Source of the DNA: Lachnospiraceae bacterium
GTDB taxonomy: Bacteria > Bacillota > Clostridia > Lachnospirales > Lachnospiraceae
Direction: 5' to 3'
DNA: 47,803 nucleotides
Assembly: GCA_030540075.1 (NCBI GenBank)
Contig: JAUNWX010000014.1
Span: 1 to 47,803 of the forward strand
The translations under genes and the position numbers were made by a program. Below, piece by piece: positions 1 to 8,516 of this stretch. Numbering within the stretch: the stretch's first letter is position 1; the number at the start of each line of letters is the position of its first letter. Under the pieces are notes generated by a model, which saw only the letters and a program-made list of their open reading frames with translations, did no database searches and was not told the origin of the DNA.

Positions 1-54
1 TTAAACCAAACATACGTTAAGTCAAAATCATAATCGATGCACTTTCCTATAAAG

Positions 55-86
55 TTAAAAAACCGACAGGACGAATCCTGTCGGTT
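55..86 (-). terminator. Intrinsic terminator of infC-rpmI-rplT
   Basis: An 11-bp perfect stem (61-71 with 76-86, loop CGAA) is followed on the minus strand by a run of six T. It starts five bases past the rplT stop, so it closes the ribosomal protein operon. Confidence 0.93.
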
Positions 87-91
87 GAAGA

Positions 92-448
92 TTACTTGTT
101 GAGGTTAGCCTTTGCAGTCTCAGCGAGCTTTGCAAATCCCTCCGGATCAGCGATTGCGATCTCGGAAAGCATCTTACGGTTCATGTCGATGCCTGCATTC
201 TTGAGGCCGAACATGAACTTGCTGTAAGAAAGACCATTCAGTCTTGCAGCTGCGTTGATACGAGCGATCCAGAGCTGTCTGAACTGTCTCTTTCTCTCCT
301 TACGGCCTCTGTAGGACTCCGTAAGAGCTCTCATTACGCTCTGCTTCGCTACTCTATAGTGCTTGGAGCGAGATCCTCTGTAGCCTTTAGCAAGCTTGAG
401 TACTCTATTATGCTTCTTCTTAGCGTTTAATCCGCCCTTAATTCTCAT
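92..448 (-). CDS. rplT: 50S ribosomal protein L20
   Basis: Primary 23S rRNA-binding protein needed for early assembly of the large subunit. In Bacillota it also represses its own operon by binding the infC leader. The 118-residue product has the usual length, a very basic N-terminal half with the conserved [12 protein letters not shown] stretch, and the C-terminal globular region containing [17 protein letters not shown] strong GAGGAGG site precedes the ATG. It is the last gene of infC-rpmI-rplT and is followed at once by a strong terminator. Confidence 0.98.
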   Translation of the reverse strand: MRIKGGLNAKKKHNRVLKLAKGYRGSRSKHYRVAKQSVMRALTESYRGRKERKRQFRQLWIARINAAARLNGLSYSKFMFGLKNAGIDMNRKMLSEIAIADPEGFAKLAETAKANLNK

Positions 449-476
449 TTTAATTTCCTCCTCTAAAGTCTACAAA

Positions 477-680
477 TCAAAGGTATGGAAGAATCTTCTT
501 CATCGTCTTAACGTTGGTCTGATCAAGAACAGTATCCTTGCGCAGGCCTCTCTTACGCTTCGTTGTCTTCTTGGTGAGAATGTGAGACTTGTAAGCCTTG
601 TTTCTTACAAGCTTTCCTGTGCCAGTAACTTTAAAGCGCTTAGCAGCAGCTCTCTTTGTCTTCAGCTTTAACTTTGCCAT
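477..680 (-). CDS. rpmI: 50S ribosomal protein L35
   Basis: Small basic protein of the large ribosomal subunit. The 67 residues match the family length, with the typical opening [20 protein letters not shown] and the RKRGLRKDT segment. AGGAGG lies five bases before the ATG. It sits 17 bases after infC and 28 before rplT, the standard bacterial order, and its expression should follow the L20 leader upstream of infC. Confidence 0.97.
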   Translation of the reverse strand: MAKLKLKTKRAAAKRFKVTGTGKLVRNKAYKSHILTKKTTKRKRGLRKDTVLDQTNVKTMKKILPYL

Positions 681-697
681 AACAGCCTCCTGTGATT

Positions 698-1219
698 TTA
701 CTTTTTCGGGCTTATTACAATCGCCATGTTTCTGCCTTCTACCTTCGCCGGCTTATCGAGGACTGCGATGTCCTTCAGCTGCTCGGCGAACTCGTCAAGG
801 ATGTACTTGGACTGATTCATACGAGACATCTCACGGCCTCTGAATCGAAGAGCGACCTTGACCTTATTGCCCTTCTCGAGGAACTTACGTGCAGCGGATA
901 ACTTCGTGTTGAGATCGTTCTGATCGATGTTCGGTGTCATACGGATCTCCTTCAGCTCAGTCACGCGCTGATTACGCTTGGCTTCCTTTTCCTTACGCAT
1001 CATCTCGTAACGATACTTACCGAAGTCGGCGATCTTTACAACAGGCGGCGTTGCAGTCGGAGCGATCTTGATAAGATCCAGGTCCTTCTCCTTTGCCATC
1101 ATATAAGCGTCCTTGGAAGACATGATACCGAGCTGCTCGCCCTCTGCACCAATGACTCTTACCTCTCTGTCACGGATCTGCTCGTTAATTTCGATGCTTG
1201 CGTTTTTCTTAATAGCCAT
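698..1219 (-). CDS. infC: Translation initiation factor IF-3
   Basis: Binds the 30S subunit, blocks early joining with 50S and checks start-codon/initiator tRNA pairing. The 173-residue protein shows the N-terminal domain ([14 protein letters not shown] at about residues 10-23, [14 protein letters not shown]) and, after a lysine-rich linker, the C-terminal domain ([22 protein letters not shown]). I chose the ATG at 1219 because GGAGAGGAG stands just upstream and homologues start here; an ATG 33 bases further upstream has no such site. The start is ATG, not the rare AUU known from some infC genes. First gene of the operon, behind a leader with an attenuator. Confidence 0.96.
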   Translation of the reverse strand: MAIKKNASIEINEQIRDREVRVIGAEGEQLGIMSSKDAYMMAKEKDLDLIKIAPTATPPVVKIADFGKYRYEMMRKEKEAKRNQRVTELKEIRMTPNIDQNDLNTKLSAARKFLEKGNKVKVALRFRGREMSRMNQSKYILDEFAEQLKDIAVLDKPAKVEGRNMAIVISPKK

Positions 1220-1250
1220 AAACTCCTCTCCACATACACTGGTCGAATGC

Positions 1251-1282
1251 AAAAAAATGGCGGATTGTAAGCCAATCCACCA
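1251..1282 (-). terminator. Attenuator hairpin before infC
   Basis: A 10-bp stem (1258-1267 with 1273-1282, one G-U pair, 5-nt loop) is followed on the minus strand by seven T. It lies between the promoter and the infC start at 1219, so it must be read through for expression. It is the expected switch of the L20 leader. Confidence 0.88.
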
Positions 1283-1377
1283 TAATGAAAATACACGAAG
1301 TAATAATCAAATATGAACCCGGGTCAGTTACAACTGCCAAGGTGAGGTGGATACCTACTTTCCTTTGTCTTTACGAC
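1251..1377 (-). ncRNA. L20-type leader RNA of the infC operon
   Basis: The predicted transcript runs about 127 nt from the promoter to an intrinsic terminator that ends before infC. It contains a conserved-looking segment with CCACCTCACC and GGAAAGTAGGT near its 5' end. Position, length and the terminal hairpin fit the L20 leader known from Bacillota, where excess L20 favours termination. Assignment rests on context and arrangement, not on a covariance model. Confidence 0.75.
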
Positions 1378-1383
1378 CTTTAT

Positions 1384-1412
1384 AGATTAGCACCACTCTG
1401 CACTGATGTCAA
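1384..1412 (-). promoter_or_regulatory. Sigma-A promoter of infC-rpmI-rplT
   Basis: Minus strand TTGACA (1407-1412), a 17-bp spacer and TAATCT (1384-1389). The -35 box is a perfect consensus. The start of transcription should be near 1377. Confidence 0.88.
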
Positions 1413-1498
1413 GTCCCTGTTTATATTCTTTATACGACATTTTCCGCTGCAGGCATTGACTTCTTTCATGTTCATAGGGCCAATGCCTACATCTGCGC

Positions 1499-2113
1499 TC
1501 ACGCCTGTGTTTCCGGGGTTTCCGGTGCATCCATGATCTCGTCGATGATTGCATAGATGTTCTCGAGTCCCTGCTTTGACTGAGAGGAGAACGGGATCAT
1601 CGTGCAGTTTTCCGTCGCATGCAGGGCCTTGCGGATCGCGGCGGTCTGTTTCTTGATCTGTGAGCGGTTGATCTTATCCATCTTCGTCAGGATAACGATC
1701 GGCTCGAAGCCGGTGACCTGTGTCACGTAGTCGAACATCTGGATGTCGAGCTTCGACGGATCGTGACGGATATCCACGAAAAGGATCACCTCTTCGATGT
1801 CATCCGAGGTCTCGAGATAGCGGTTGATCATACGTCCCCACTTCTCCTGCTCGACCGCACCGGTGGACGCATAGCCGTACCCCGGAAGATCGACGAGGTA
1901 GAATCGATCATTGATATTATAGAAGTTGATCGTACGTGTCTTACCCGGTGTCGAACTCGTACGGGCGAAGTTCTTTCGATTGACGAAGGCATTGATAAAG
2001 GAGGACTTTCCGACGTTGGATCGTCCCGCCATGACAAATTCAGGTTTTCCGGTCTTCGGAAGCTCGGATTTTACGCCCAGCACTCTCTCCAGATCTACAG
2101 AAGTGATCTTCAT
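1499..2113 (-). CDS. engB: Ribosome biogenesis GTPase EngB/YsxC (YihA family)
   Basis: Essential GTPase acting late in assembly of the 50S subunit. The 204-residue product has all G motifs: GRSNVGKS at residues 30-37, DLPGYG (G3), TKMD (G4, Thr in place of the more common Asn) and SSQSKQG (G5). AAAGGAG precedes the ATG at 2113. It follows clpX by 92 bases with a hairpin between, the order also seen in Bacillus where lon genes intervene; no lon is present here. Confidence 0.96.
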   Translation of the reverse strand: MKITSVDLERVLGVKSELPKTGKPEFVMAGRSNVGKSSFINAFVNRKNFARTSSTPGKTRTINFYNINDRFYLVDLPGYGYASTGAVEQEKWGRMINRYLETSDDIEEVILFVDIRHDPSKLDIQMFDYVTQVTGFEPIVILTKMDKINRSQIKKQTAAIRKALHATENCTMIPFSSQSKQGLENIYAIIDEIMDAPETPETQA

Positions 2114-2166
2114 GGAATCTCCTTTTCTTAGTGACGATGTGTAAGTGACGATATCGATGGTTCAGG

Positions 2167-2197
2167 AAACCCGGTCGGCACATGACCGATCGGGTTT
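2167..2197 (-). terminator. Hairpin between clpX and engB
   Basis: A 12-bp stem (2167-2178 with 2186-2197, one G-U pair) follows the clpX stop. The T-tract on the minus strand is short (TTTCCT), so it is a weak or partial terminator that probably lets some transcription into engB. Confidence 0.45.
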
Positions 2198-2205
2198 TCT
2201 CAGAC

Positions 2206-3480
2206 TCATACAGCCGTGTCGGTGGCATCTGCATGCCGGGCTGTTTTCTTCTCTTTACGGGTGATGATCGGTTCCCCGCTTCCCTTCACCACATCCTCCG
2301 TGATCTCCACACTCTGGATGTCCGGCTCAGACGGAATCTCATACATGATGTCCATCATCATGTCTTCCATGATGGAGCGGAGTCCTCTGGCACCGGTCTT
2401 GCGTTCGGCTGCCTTCTCGGCGATGGCGGTGACCGCCTCATCCGTGAATCTGAGCTCGACGCCGTCGATCTCAAACAGCTTCTGATACTGCTTCACGAGT
2501 GCGTTCTTCGGGGTCGTCAGAATGCGCTTCAGGGTCGTCGCATCATGAGACTGCAAGGTGACGTCGACCGGTACTCGTCCGATAAACTCCGGGATGAGAC
2601 CGAAGCGAACGAGGTCCTCCGGCTGTACCTGGTGAAGGATGTCATCGTAGTTGTCACGATTCTTCTCGACGATATCCGCACCGAAGCCCATCGATCCGGA
2701 AGCGACACGCTTCTCGATGATGTGCTCGAGTCCGTCAAATGCACCGCCGCAGATGAACAGGATGTTCGTCGTATCGATCTGGATAAGCTCCTGCTGCGGG
2801 TGCTTTCGTCCACCCTGAGGTGGTACCGAAGCGACGGTTCCCTCGAGGATCTTCAGCAGCGCCTGCTGAACGCCCTCGCCGGAGACATCACGGGTGATGG
2901 AGACATTCTCCGACTTCTTCGTGATCTTATCGATCTCATCGATATAGATGATGCCGATCTCTGCACGCTTGATATCATAGTCTGCCGCCTGAATCAGCTT
3001 CAGGAGGATGTTCTCGACATCCTCGCCGACATAGCCAGCTTCGGTGAGTGCGGTCGCATCGGCGATGGCGAACGGAACACCGAGGATGCGGGCCAGGGTC
3101 TGTGCCAGGTAGGTCTTACCGGTTCCGGTCGGTCCGATCATCAGGATGTTCGACTTCTGCACATCGATATCCTTGATTTTCGAGGTGATGCGCTTGTAGT
3201 GATTATAAACCGCGACAGACAGTACCTTCTTTGCCTCATCCTGTCCGATCACATACTCATCGAGGAAATCATGGATCTCCTTCGGCTTCAGAAGATGGAT
3301 GTCCGAGTTGTCGCTGTCCTCTCTGAAATCACCGTCCTGCTCGTTCAGGATCTCCTCGCAGAGCTCGACACACTCGTCACAGATATAATTATTATTTAAA
3401 CCGGCGATAAGCTTATGGACCTGCTTCGCTGATTTACCGCAGAAAGAGCAGCGGATTTTATCGTCTGGTTTCATTTGCAT
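2206..3480 (-). CDS. clpX: ATP-dependent Clp protease ATP-binding subunit ClpX
   Basis: Hexameric AAA+ unfoldase that recognises tagged substrates and feeds them to ClpP. The 424-residue protein begins with the four-cysteine zinc-binding domain (CSFC and CDEC, about residues 11-37). The ATPase core has Walker A GPTGTGKT, the pore loop GYVGED, Walker B YIDEID and sensor 2 GARGLRS. An MGF triplet in the large domain matches the IGF-type loop that docks on ClpP, in line with clpP lying just upstream. GAGAGG precedes the ATG; a second ATG two codons later is possible. Confidence 0.98.
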   Translation of the reverse strand: MQMKPDDKIRCSFCGKSAKQVHKLIAGLNNNYICDECVELCEEILNEQDGDFREDSDNSDIHLLKPKEIHDFLDEYVIGQDEAKKVLSVAVYNHYKRITSKIKDIDVQKSNILMIGPTGTGKTYLAQTLARILGVPFAIADATALTEAGYVGEDVENILLKLIQAADYDIKRAEIGIIYIDEIDKITKKSENVSITRDVSGEGVQQALLKILEGTVASVPPQGGRKHPQQELIQIDTTNILFICGGAFDGLEHIIEKRVASGSMGFGADIVEKNRDNYDDILHQVQPEDLVRFGLIPEFIGRVPVDVTLQSHDATTLKRILTTPKNALVKQYQKLFEIDGVELRFTDEAVTAIAEKAAERKTGARGLRSIMEDMMMDIMYEIPSEPDIQSVEITEDVVKGSGEPIITRKEKKTARHADATDTAV

Positions 3481-3529
3481 GAATTCAGTCCTCTCGTTCT
3501 GGTTAGTCTGGTAATGCTGGTACCGGTAC

Positions 3530-4153
3530 TCAGTTCCGTACCTCGGCTGCTTCGCGTGATTCGAAGATATGATCGACGATGCCGTACTCGAGCGCCTGCT
3601 GTGCCGTCATCCAGTGATCACGCTCGGTATCCTCCATCACCTTCTCCACCGGCTGTCCGCAGTTGGCTGCGAGGATCTCTGCCATGTGCTTCTTCGTACG
3701 AAGGATCCACTCTGCCGTGATCTGGATCTCCGTCGCCTGGCCCTGTGCACCGCCGGACGGCTGATGAATCATGACCTCAGCGTTCGGAAGGATCATACGC
3801 TTGCCCTTCGTACCGCCGGCCAGAAGGAAGGCACCCATCGATGCGGCCATGCCGACACAGATGGTGGATACGTCACACTTGATGTAACGCATGGTATCGT
3901 AGATCGCCATACCGTCCGTGATGACACCACCCGGGCTGTTGATGTACAGGCTGATGTCCTTATCCGGATCCTCGGACTCGAGGTACAGAAGCTGTGCCAC
4001 GACGAGGGAAGCGGTATCATGGTTTACCTCGTCCCCGAGGAAGATGATACGCTCGTTCAGCAGACGGGAAAAGATGTCGTAGGAACGCTCTCCTCTGGAT
4101 GTCGACTGAATGACATACGGAATCGTTGTAATATCTCTAGGTGTTAAATTCAT
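3530..4153 (-). CDS. clpP: ATP-dependent Clp protease proteolytic subunit
   Basis: Serine peptidase forming the 14-mer degradation chamber used with ClpX and other Clp ATPases. The 207-residue product keeps the catalytic triad: Ser105 in GMAASMGAF, His130 in MIHQPSGG and Asp179 in TERDHWM. The N-terminal residues before YDIFSRLL form a short propeptide-like segment. AGGAGG-like GGAGGTTTC precedes the ATG. It lies 49 bases upstream of clpX and is separated from tig by a strong terminator, so its expression is partly uncoupled from tig. Confidence 0.98.
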   Translation of the reverse strand: MNLTPRDITTIPYVIQSTSRGERSYDIFSRLLNERIIFLGDEVNHDTASLVVAQLLYLESEDPDKDISLYINSPGGVITDGMAIYDTMRYIKCDVSTICVGMAASMGAFLLAGGTKGKRMILPNAEVMIHQPSGGAQGQATEIQITAEWILRTKKHMAEILAANCGQPVEKVMEDTERDHWMTAQQALEYGIVDHIFESREAAEVRN

Positions 4154-4179
4154 AATGAAACCTCCATATGGGTTTTCTG

Positions 4180-4210
4180 TAAAAAAGGCGGTGCAGTTAC
4201 CTGCACCGCC
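4180..4210 (-). terminator. Strong intrinsic terminator between tig and clpP
   Basis: A perfect 10-bp GC-rich stem (4187-4196 with 4201-4210, loop of 4) followed by six T on the minus strand. Only 26 bases separate it from the clpP start, and I see no convincing promoter after it. Confidence 0.92.
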
Positions 4211-4246
4211 ATAAATCTTTAAACCTTCGATGAAGCGATACAGGAA

Positions 4247-5584
4247 TTACTCCTCTGTCTTCTCCTCGTCCTCAGCAGCCTTCTTGGACTTCTTCTCTGC
4301 CTTTACAAGGTTCGCCTCAGCTACGAGCATATCGATGGTCTCCTGGAAAGCGATCTCTCTCTTCATGCTCTCCTTCTGCTCCTCGGAAACAGTCTTCTTG
4401 AGATCATCATACTCCATCTTGTACTGCTCTGCGATCTTCTTGAACTCCTCATCTACGCGCTCGTCAGCGACGGTGATGTTCTCCTTCTCCATGATCGCTT
4501 CGATGACGAGGGAAGTCTTGAGATTCTTCTCAGCGCTCTCCTTCATCTGCTCCTTGATCTGCTCTACGGTCTGGCCGGTGATCTGGAGATACTGATCCAT
4601 CGGAATGCCCTGCTGAGCAAGTCTGGTCTGGTAATCATAGAGCATGTTGTCCAGCTGTGCCTCAAGCATCGGTGCCGGAATCTCTACGGAAGCATTCTCT
4701 ACAACCTTCGCAATGACGTTTCTCTCGTTGGTGGTGGTTGCAGCCTTCTCCTTCTCCTCCTTCAGGGTCTTCTTCAGATCCTTCTTATACTCGTCAAGGG
4801 TATCGAACTCGGAAACCTCGGATGCGAACTCATCGTCAGCAGCCGGAACCTGCTTCTCCTTGACAGCCTTGATGGTGGTTACGAAAAGTGCTTCCTTACC
4901 TGCGAGATCCTTTGCGCCGTAGTTCTCCGGGAAGGTAACCTTTACATCGACGGTCTCACCAGCCTTGTGGCCGATCAGCTGATCCTCGAAGCCCGGGATG
5001 AAGGTGCCGGAACCGATGGTCAGCGGGTAATCCTCGCCCTTGCCGCCTTCGAACTCAACGCCGTCTACGGAACCAACGAAATCGATGGTTGCGATATCAT
5101 CCTTCTTGATCTCACGCTCAACCTCAACGACACGTGCATTCTTCTCGAGCTCTGCAGCGAGCTTCTCGTTTACTTCCTTTGCGCTTACAGTGGTCTCAGC
5201 CTTCTCTACCATAACGCCCTTATACTCACCGAGGGTAACCTCCGGCTTTACAGCAACGGTTGCTGTGTAGATCACATTCTGATCCATACCGATCTGCTCT
5301 ACGCCGATCTCCGGTCTGGAAACGATCTCGAGGCCGGACTCCTTCGCAGCCTCCGGATAGGTCTTATCAAGAATCTCATTGAGCGCATCCTCGAAGAATA
5401 CCTGCGGTCCGTACATCTTCATGATCATCTCCTTCGGTGCCTTGCCCTTACGGAAACCAGGAAGATTGAACTTGTTACGGTTCTTCTTGTATGCTACATC
5501 GATGGCCTTTAAAAGCTCAGCATTGTCCACCTCAACGGTCAGCTTAGCCATATTCTTCTCAAGATTTTCAACTTTAACGCTCAT
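4247..5584 (-). CDS. tig: Trigger factor
   Basis: Ribosome-bound chaperone and peptidyl-prolyl isomerase that meets nascent chains at the exit tunnel. The 445-residue product has the ribosome-docking signature GFRKGKAP near residue 45, an FKBP-type domain at roughly residues 150-245 (DDIATIDFVG, FIPGFEDQL) and a long helical C-terminal chaperone region ending in a charged tail. I chose the ATG at 5584 (MSVKVENLEKN) because GGAGG lies 11 bases upstream; a longer in-frame extension upstream has no matching site and no homology. First gene of the tig-clpP-clpX group. Confidence 0.97.
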   Translation of the reverse strand: MSVKVENLEKNMAKLTVEVDNAELLKAIDVAYKKNRNKFNLPGFRKGKAPKEMIMKMYGPQVFFEDALNEILDKTYPEAAKESGLEIVSRPEIGVEQIGMDQNVIYTATVAVKPEVTLGEYKGVMVEKAETTVSAKEVNEKLAAELEKNARVVEVEREIKKDDIATIDFVGSVDGVEFEGGKGEDYPLTIGSGTFIPGFEDQLIGHKAGETVDVKVTFPENYGAKDLAGKEALFVTTIKAVKEKQVPAADDEFASEVSEFDTLDEYKKDLKKTLKEEKEKAATTTNERNVIAKVVENASVEIPAPMLEAQLDNMLYDYQTRLAQQGIPMDQYLQITGQTVEQIKEQMKESAEKNLKTSLVIEAIMEKENITVADERVDEEFKKIAEQYKMEYDDLKKTVSEEQKESMKREIAFQETIDMLVAEANLVKAEKKSKKAAEDEEKTEE

Positions 5585-5678
5585 TAAGAGTACCTCCGAA
5601 ACTTTCGTTTTATATATTATGCAAACGCACAGGGGAAATGCGCATACTTCTCCCATGAGTTAACATATCCGAGTCAAG

Positions 5679-5707
5679 AGTATAGCACGTAAAAAAGTCC
5701 CACGCAA
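5679..5707 (-). promoter_or_regulatory. Likely promoter of tig
   Basis: Minus strand TTGCGT (5702-5707), 17-bp spacer, TATACT (5679-5684). Predicted start near 5672 gives a leader of about 88 nt. The -35 box is imperfect. Confidence 0.6.
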
Positions 5708-5713
5708 GGATTT

Positions 5714-5750
5714 TAAAAAAAGAGAGCCGGACATTTCTGTCCGACCCTCT
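5714..5750 (-). terminator. Intrinsic terminator after the S1-domain gene
   Basis: A 13-bp stem with two G-U pairs (5721-5733 with 5738-5750, loop of 4) followed by six to seven T on the minus strand. It begins 12 bases after the stop codon of the S1-domain gene. Confidence 0.93.
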
Positions 5751-5761
5751 GTCTATGCGGA

Positions 5762-6898
5762 TTACTCCTCGTCTACGCGCTCAGCCTCAGCCTTGCCTAC
5801 AGCCTCGATGTCAACGTCTGCAACATCGAGATCCTCCTTGCGCTCCGGCTCGGAAAGAGCCTTCATGCTCAGGGAAATCTTGTGGCTGTCAACGTCGAGA
5901 TCAACGATCTTCGCCTCGATCTCCTGACCAACCTCAAGAACGTCTGACGGCTTGTTAACATGATCTCTGGAAATCTGAGATACGTGAAGAAGTGCATCGA
6001 TGCCCTTCTCAAGCTCTACGAATGCGCCGAAGTCTGTCATACGTGCAACCTTGCCGCTTACAACAGTACCAACAGCGAACTTGGTCTCTGCATCCTTCCA
6101 CGGATTCTCATCCGGGAACTTACGTGTAAGAGCGATTCTCTCACCGTTGATTTCCTTAACAAGTACCTTAACCTCCTGGCCGGACTTGAAAAGCTTCTTC
6201 GGGTTCTCGATACGACCCCAGGACATCTCGGAGATATGAAGGAGACCATCAGCGCCACCGAGATCGATGAATGCACCGAAATCAGTAAGGTTCTTAACAA
6301 CACCGGTACGAACATCGCCGACCTGAAGCTCGCTGAAGAGCTTGTCGTGCTGCTCCTTCTTCGTAGCTGCCATAAGCTGCTTACGATCACCGATGACTCT
6401 GCGCTTCATCGGATTGAACTCAGTGATCACAAACTGGATATCCTGACCCTGATACTTGGTGAGATCTCTCTCGAAGGTATCAGATACGAGGGATGCAGGG
6501 ATAAATACACGTGCACCATTTACCTCAACATTCAGGCCGCCCTTGACAACCTGAACAACCTTGCCGGTAAGAACGGTCTGGTTCTCAAATGCATCCTTGA
6601 GCTCCTCGGAAGCCTTGGAAGCAAGAGCCTCTCTGTGAGAAAGAACAACCTGTCCCTCTCCATCGTTTACCTTCTTTACCTTGCACTCGATTTCATCGCC
6701 GACATTGACTACTGTGGTGAGGTCTACAGTGTTATCTGCGCTGTAATCACTTCTGGTCATGATACCATCGGACTTGTACCCAATGTTGAGTGCAATCTCG
6801 TCAGGCTTTACACTAATAACCTTACCAGTAACAATCTCCCCTGCATGAATAGACTTTAATGATGCGTCAAGCATCTGTTCAAAACTCATCTCTGACAT
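5762..6898 (-). CDS. S1 RNA-binding domain protein (ribosomal protein S1-like)
   Basis: RNA-binding protein with four S1 folds at about residues 20-90, 105-170, 190-260 and 275-345, recognisable by repeats such as TDFGAFIDLGGADGLLHISEM and its neighbour TDFGAFVELE. The 378 residues match the shorter S1 proteins of low-GC Gram-positives rather than the six-domain E. coli S1, so an essential role in initiation is not certain. I chose the ATG at 6898 because GAGGAGG sits nine bases upstream; that site lies inside ispH, whose last 20 bases overlap this gene. In some Clostridia ispH and S1 are fused; here they are separate and translationally coupled. The C-terminus is acidic. Confidence 0.9.
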   Translation of the reverse strand: MSEMSFEQMLDASLKSIHAGEIVTGKVISVKPDEIALNIGYKSDGIMTRSDYSADNTVDLTTVVNVGDEIECKVKKVNDGEGQVVLSHREALASKASEELKDAFENQTVLTGKVVQVVKGGLNVEVNGARVFIPASLVSDTFERDLTKYQGQDIQFVITEFNPMKRRVIGDRKQLMAATKKEQHDKLFSELQVGDVRTGVVKNLTDFGAFIDLGGADGLLHISEMSWGRIENPKKLFKSGQEVKVLVKEINGERIALTRKFPDENPWKDAETKFAVGTVVSGKVARMTDFGAFVELEKGIDALLHVSQISRDHVNKPSDVLEVGQEIEAKIVDLDVDSHKISLSMKALSEPERKEDLDVADVDIEAVGKAEAERVDEE

Positions 6899-7751
6899 AA
6901 TTTTGAACCTCCTCAATAATTTCTTTCGGGGTGCTTGCCCCAGCTGTAATACCTACGTTTTGAACCGCTTCATCCTGAACGAAGTTAAGATCTCCAACCG
7001 TTTGTATCAACTGGGTGTTACGACACTGGTCTTTACAAATCTCAAAAAGTTTCTTCGTGTTGGAGGAACTGCGCCCTCCAATGACAATCATCGCGTCGGA
7101 CTGTTTCGCCAGTTCCTTTGCTTCCGACTGTCGCTCAAACGTTGCGTTGCAAATCGTATTAATAGCATTAACATAATAATGCTTTTTTTTCAAAATATCA
7201 ATAATTAGTTTGAATTTATCGATATTAAACGTGGTTTGTGACACAACAACCACGCTTCTGCCCTCTCCGTTTGGTAATTTTTCAGCGGTTTCGATGTCCG
7301 GAATCGCTGAAATGCCTCCTTCCGCCCAGCCCATGATGCCGATGACCTCCGGGTGCTCCGGGTTTCCGGTCACGAAGACCTCCTCTCCGGCGGCAGTGTG
7401 CTGCTGCACGAGGCGCTGGATCTTCTGGACAAAGGGACACGACGCATCGACGGCTTCGACCCTCTGCTTTTCGAGCAGCTCGTAGATGTGCTTCGGCACC
7501 CCATGCGCACGGATGATGACGATGCCATCGCGGAGCGTCGCAAGCTCCTCCTCGGATTCGAGCACCTGCACGCCCTCGGCGGCGAGCTTCTGAATCACGG
7601 TTTCATTATGCACGATCGGTCCGTAGGTATAGATCGAACGCTGTTCCTCGACCGGTTTTCGATGCTCCTCCTCGAGCACGCGGTAAACGGTATCGACCGC
7701 GCGCTGTACGCCGAAGCAGAAGCCGGCGGTTTTTGCAAGTGTAACCTTCAT
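6879..7751 (-). CDS. ispH: 4-hydroxy-3-methylbut-2-enyl diphosphate reductase
   Basis: Last enzyme of the MEP isoprenoid pathway, reducing HMBPP to IPP and DMAPP with an iron-sulfur cluster. The 290-residue protein keeps the three cluster ligands Cys12 (AGFCFGV), Cys105 (DASCPFV) and Cys201 (NTICNAT), together with the TGNPEHPEV and SSSNTKKLFE motifs. A modest AGGCGGG site precedes the ATG, 12 bases after cmk. The part coding for residues up to about 155 is near 65% GC, while the remainder drops to 25-50%, an abrupt change inside one gene. The 3' end overlaps the S1-domain gene. Confidence 0.96.
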   Translation of the reverse strand: MKVTLAKTAGFCFGVQRAVDTVYRVLEEEHRKPVEEQRSIYTYGPIVHNETVIQKLAAEGVQVLESEEELATLRDGIVIIRAHGVPKHIYELLEKQRVEAVDASCPFVQKIQRLVQQHTAAGEEVFVTGNPEHPEVIGIMGWAEGGISAIPDIETAEKLPNGEGRSVVVVSQTTFNIDKFKLIIDILKKKHYYVNAINTICNATFERQSEAKELAKQSDAMIVIGGRSSSNTKKLFEICKDQCRNTQLIQTVGDLNFVQDEAVQNVGITAGASTPKEIIEEVQNYVRDEF

Positions 7752-7763
7752 ATCGTGCCCGCC

Positions 7764-8429
7764 TCAGTGCTGCATCGCGATCTCGAGGATGCGGTCGATC
7801 GTCTCGTCGATCGTCAGTGTCGAGCTGTCGACGAGCACTGCCTCCGGCACCTGGATGAGCGGGGAATGCTGGCGATGCATATCGCGGTCATCCCGCGCGC
7901 GGATCTCGGCCTCGACCTCGGCAATGTCACAGGCCTCACCTTTTTCACGCAGCTCGTTCGCACGGCGACGTGCACGCTCCTCAACCGACGCGGTGAGATA
8001 GATCTTCGTATCCGCGTTCGGGAGTACCTTCGATGCGATATCCCGGCCATCCATCACGACCGAGCTATGCTCCGCGAGGCTCTGCTGGAGCTTCACCATT
8101 TTTTCCCGTACCGCCGGATACTGGGACACCGTGGATGCGGCATCACCGACCTGCTGGGTACGAATCCGGGTGGAGACATTGGCGCCGTTCAGGAAAACCT
8201 GCTGGGCACCTTCGTCATCATAGGCGATCGTGATGTCGATGTCGCGCACCGCCTCCGATACGCGCGCCTCATCCTCGAGGGCGATGGCCTCTTCGATGCA
8301 GAACAGACCGACAGCACGGTACATGGCACCGGTATCGATGTAAACATAGCCGAGTTCACGCGCTACGGCCTTCGCAATCGTTGACTTGCCGGCACCTGCC
8401 GGACCGTCGATGGCAATACTATATGGCAT
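7764..8429 (-). CDS. cmk: (d)CMP kinase
   Basis: Phosphorylates CMP and dCMP with ATP in pyrimidine nucleotide synthesis. The 221-residue product opens with the P-loop GPAGAGKS at residues 9-16, followed by DTGAMYRAVG, and has the substrate-site segment VVMDGRDIASKVLPNA and the lid region RARRRANELREKG. AGGAGG lies five bases before the ATG at 8429; an ATG five codons further upstream falls next to this site and is less likely. The order flavoprotein-cmk-ispH-S1 is common in Clostridia. Confidence 0.97.
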   Translation of the reverse strand: MPYSIAIDGPAGAGKSTIAKAVARELGYVYIDTGAMYRAVGLFCIEEAIALEDEARVSEAVRDIDITIAYDDEGAQQVFLNGANVSTRIRTQQVGDAASTVSQYPAVREKMVKLQQSLAEHSSVVMDGRDIASKVLPNADTKIYLTASVEERARRRANELREKGEACDIAEVEAEIRARDDRDMHRQHSPLIQVPEAVLVDSSTLTIDETIDRILEIAMQH

Positions 8430-8516
8430 AACAGCCTCCTTCATATTTTACATTGCTACAGTTCAGGTCAACACCCCTCCGGGTCTTTTTGCTGGACTTC
8501 TCCATTTATCTAATAT

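Noticed and set aside
2182-3399. Open frame of 405 codons on the plus strand
   Set aside because: Antisense to clpX, with repetitive Asp/Arg/Leu composition typical of shadow frames and no ribosome binding site pattern.
5762-7751. Fused IspH-S1 protein as known in some Clostridia
   Set aside because: The frames differ and ispH has its own stop at 6879; the S1 gene has its own ribosome binding site and start at 6898.
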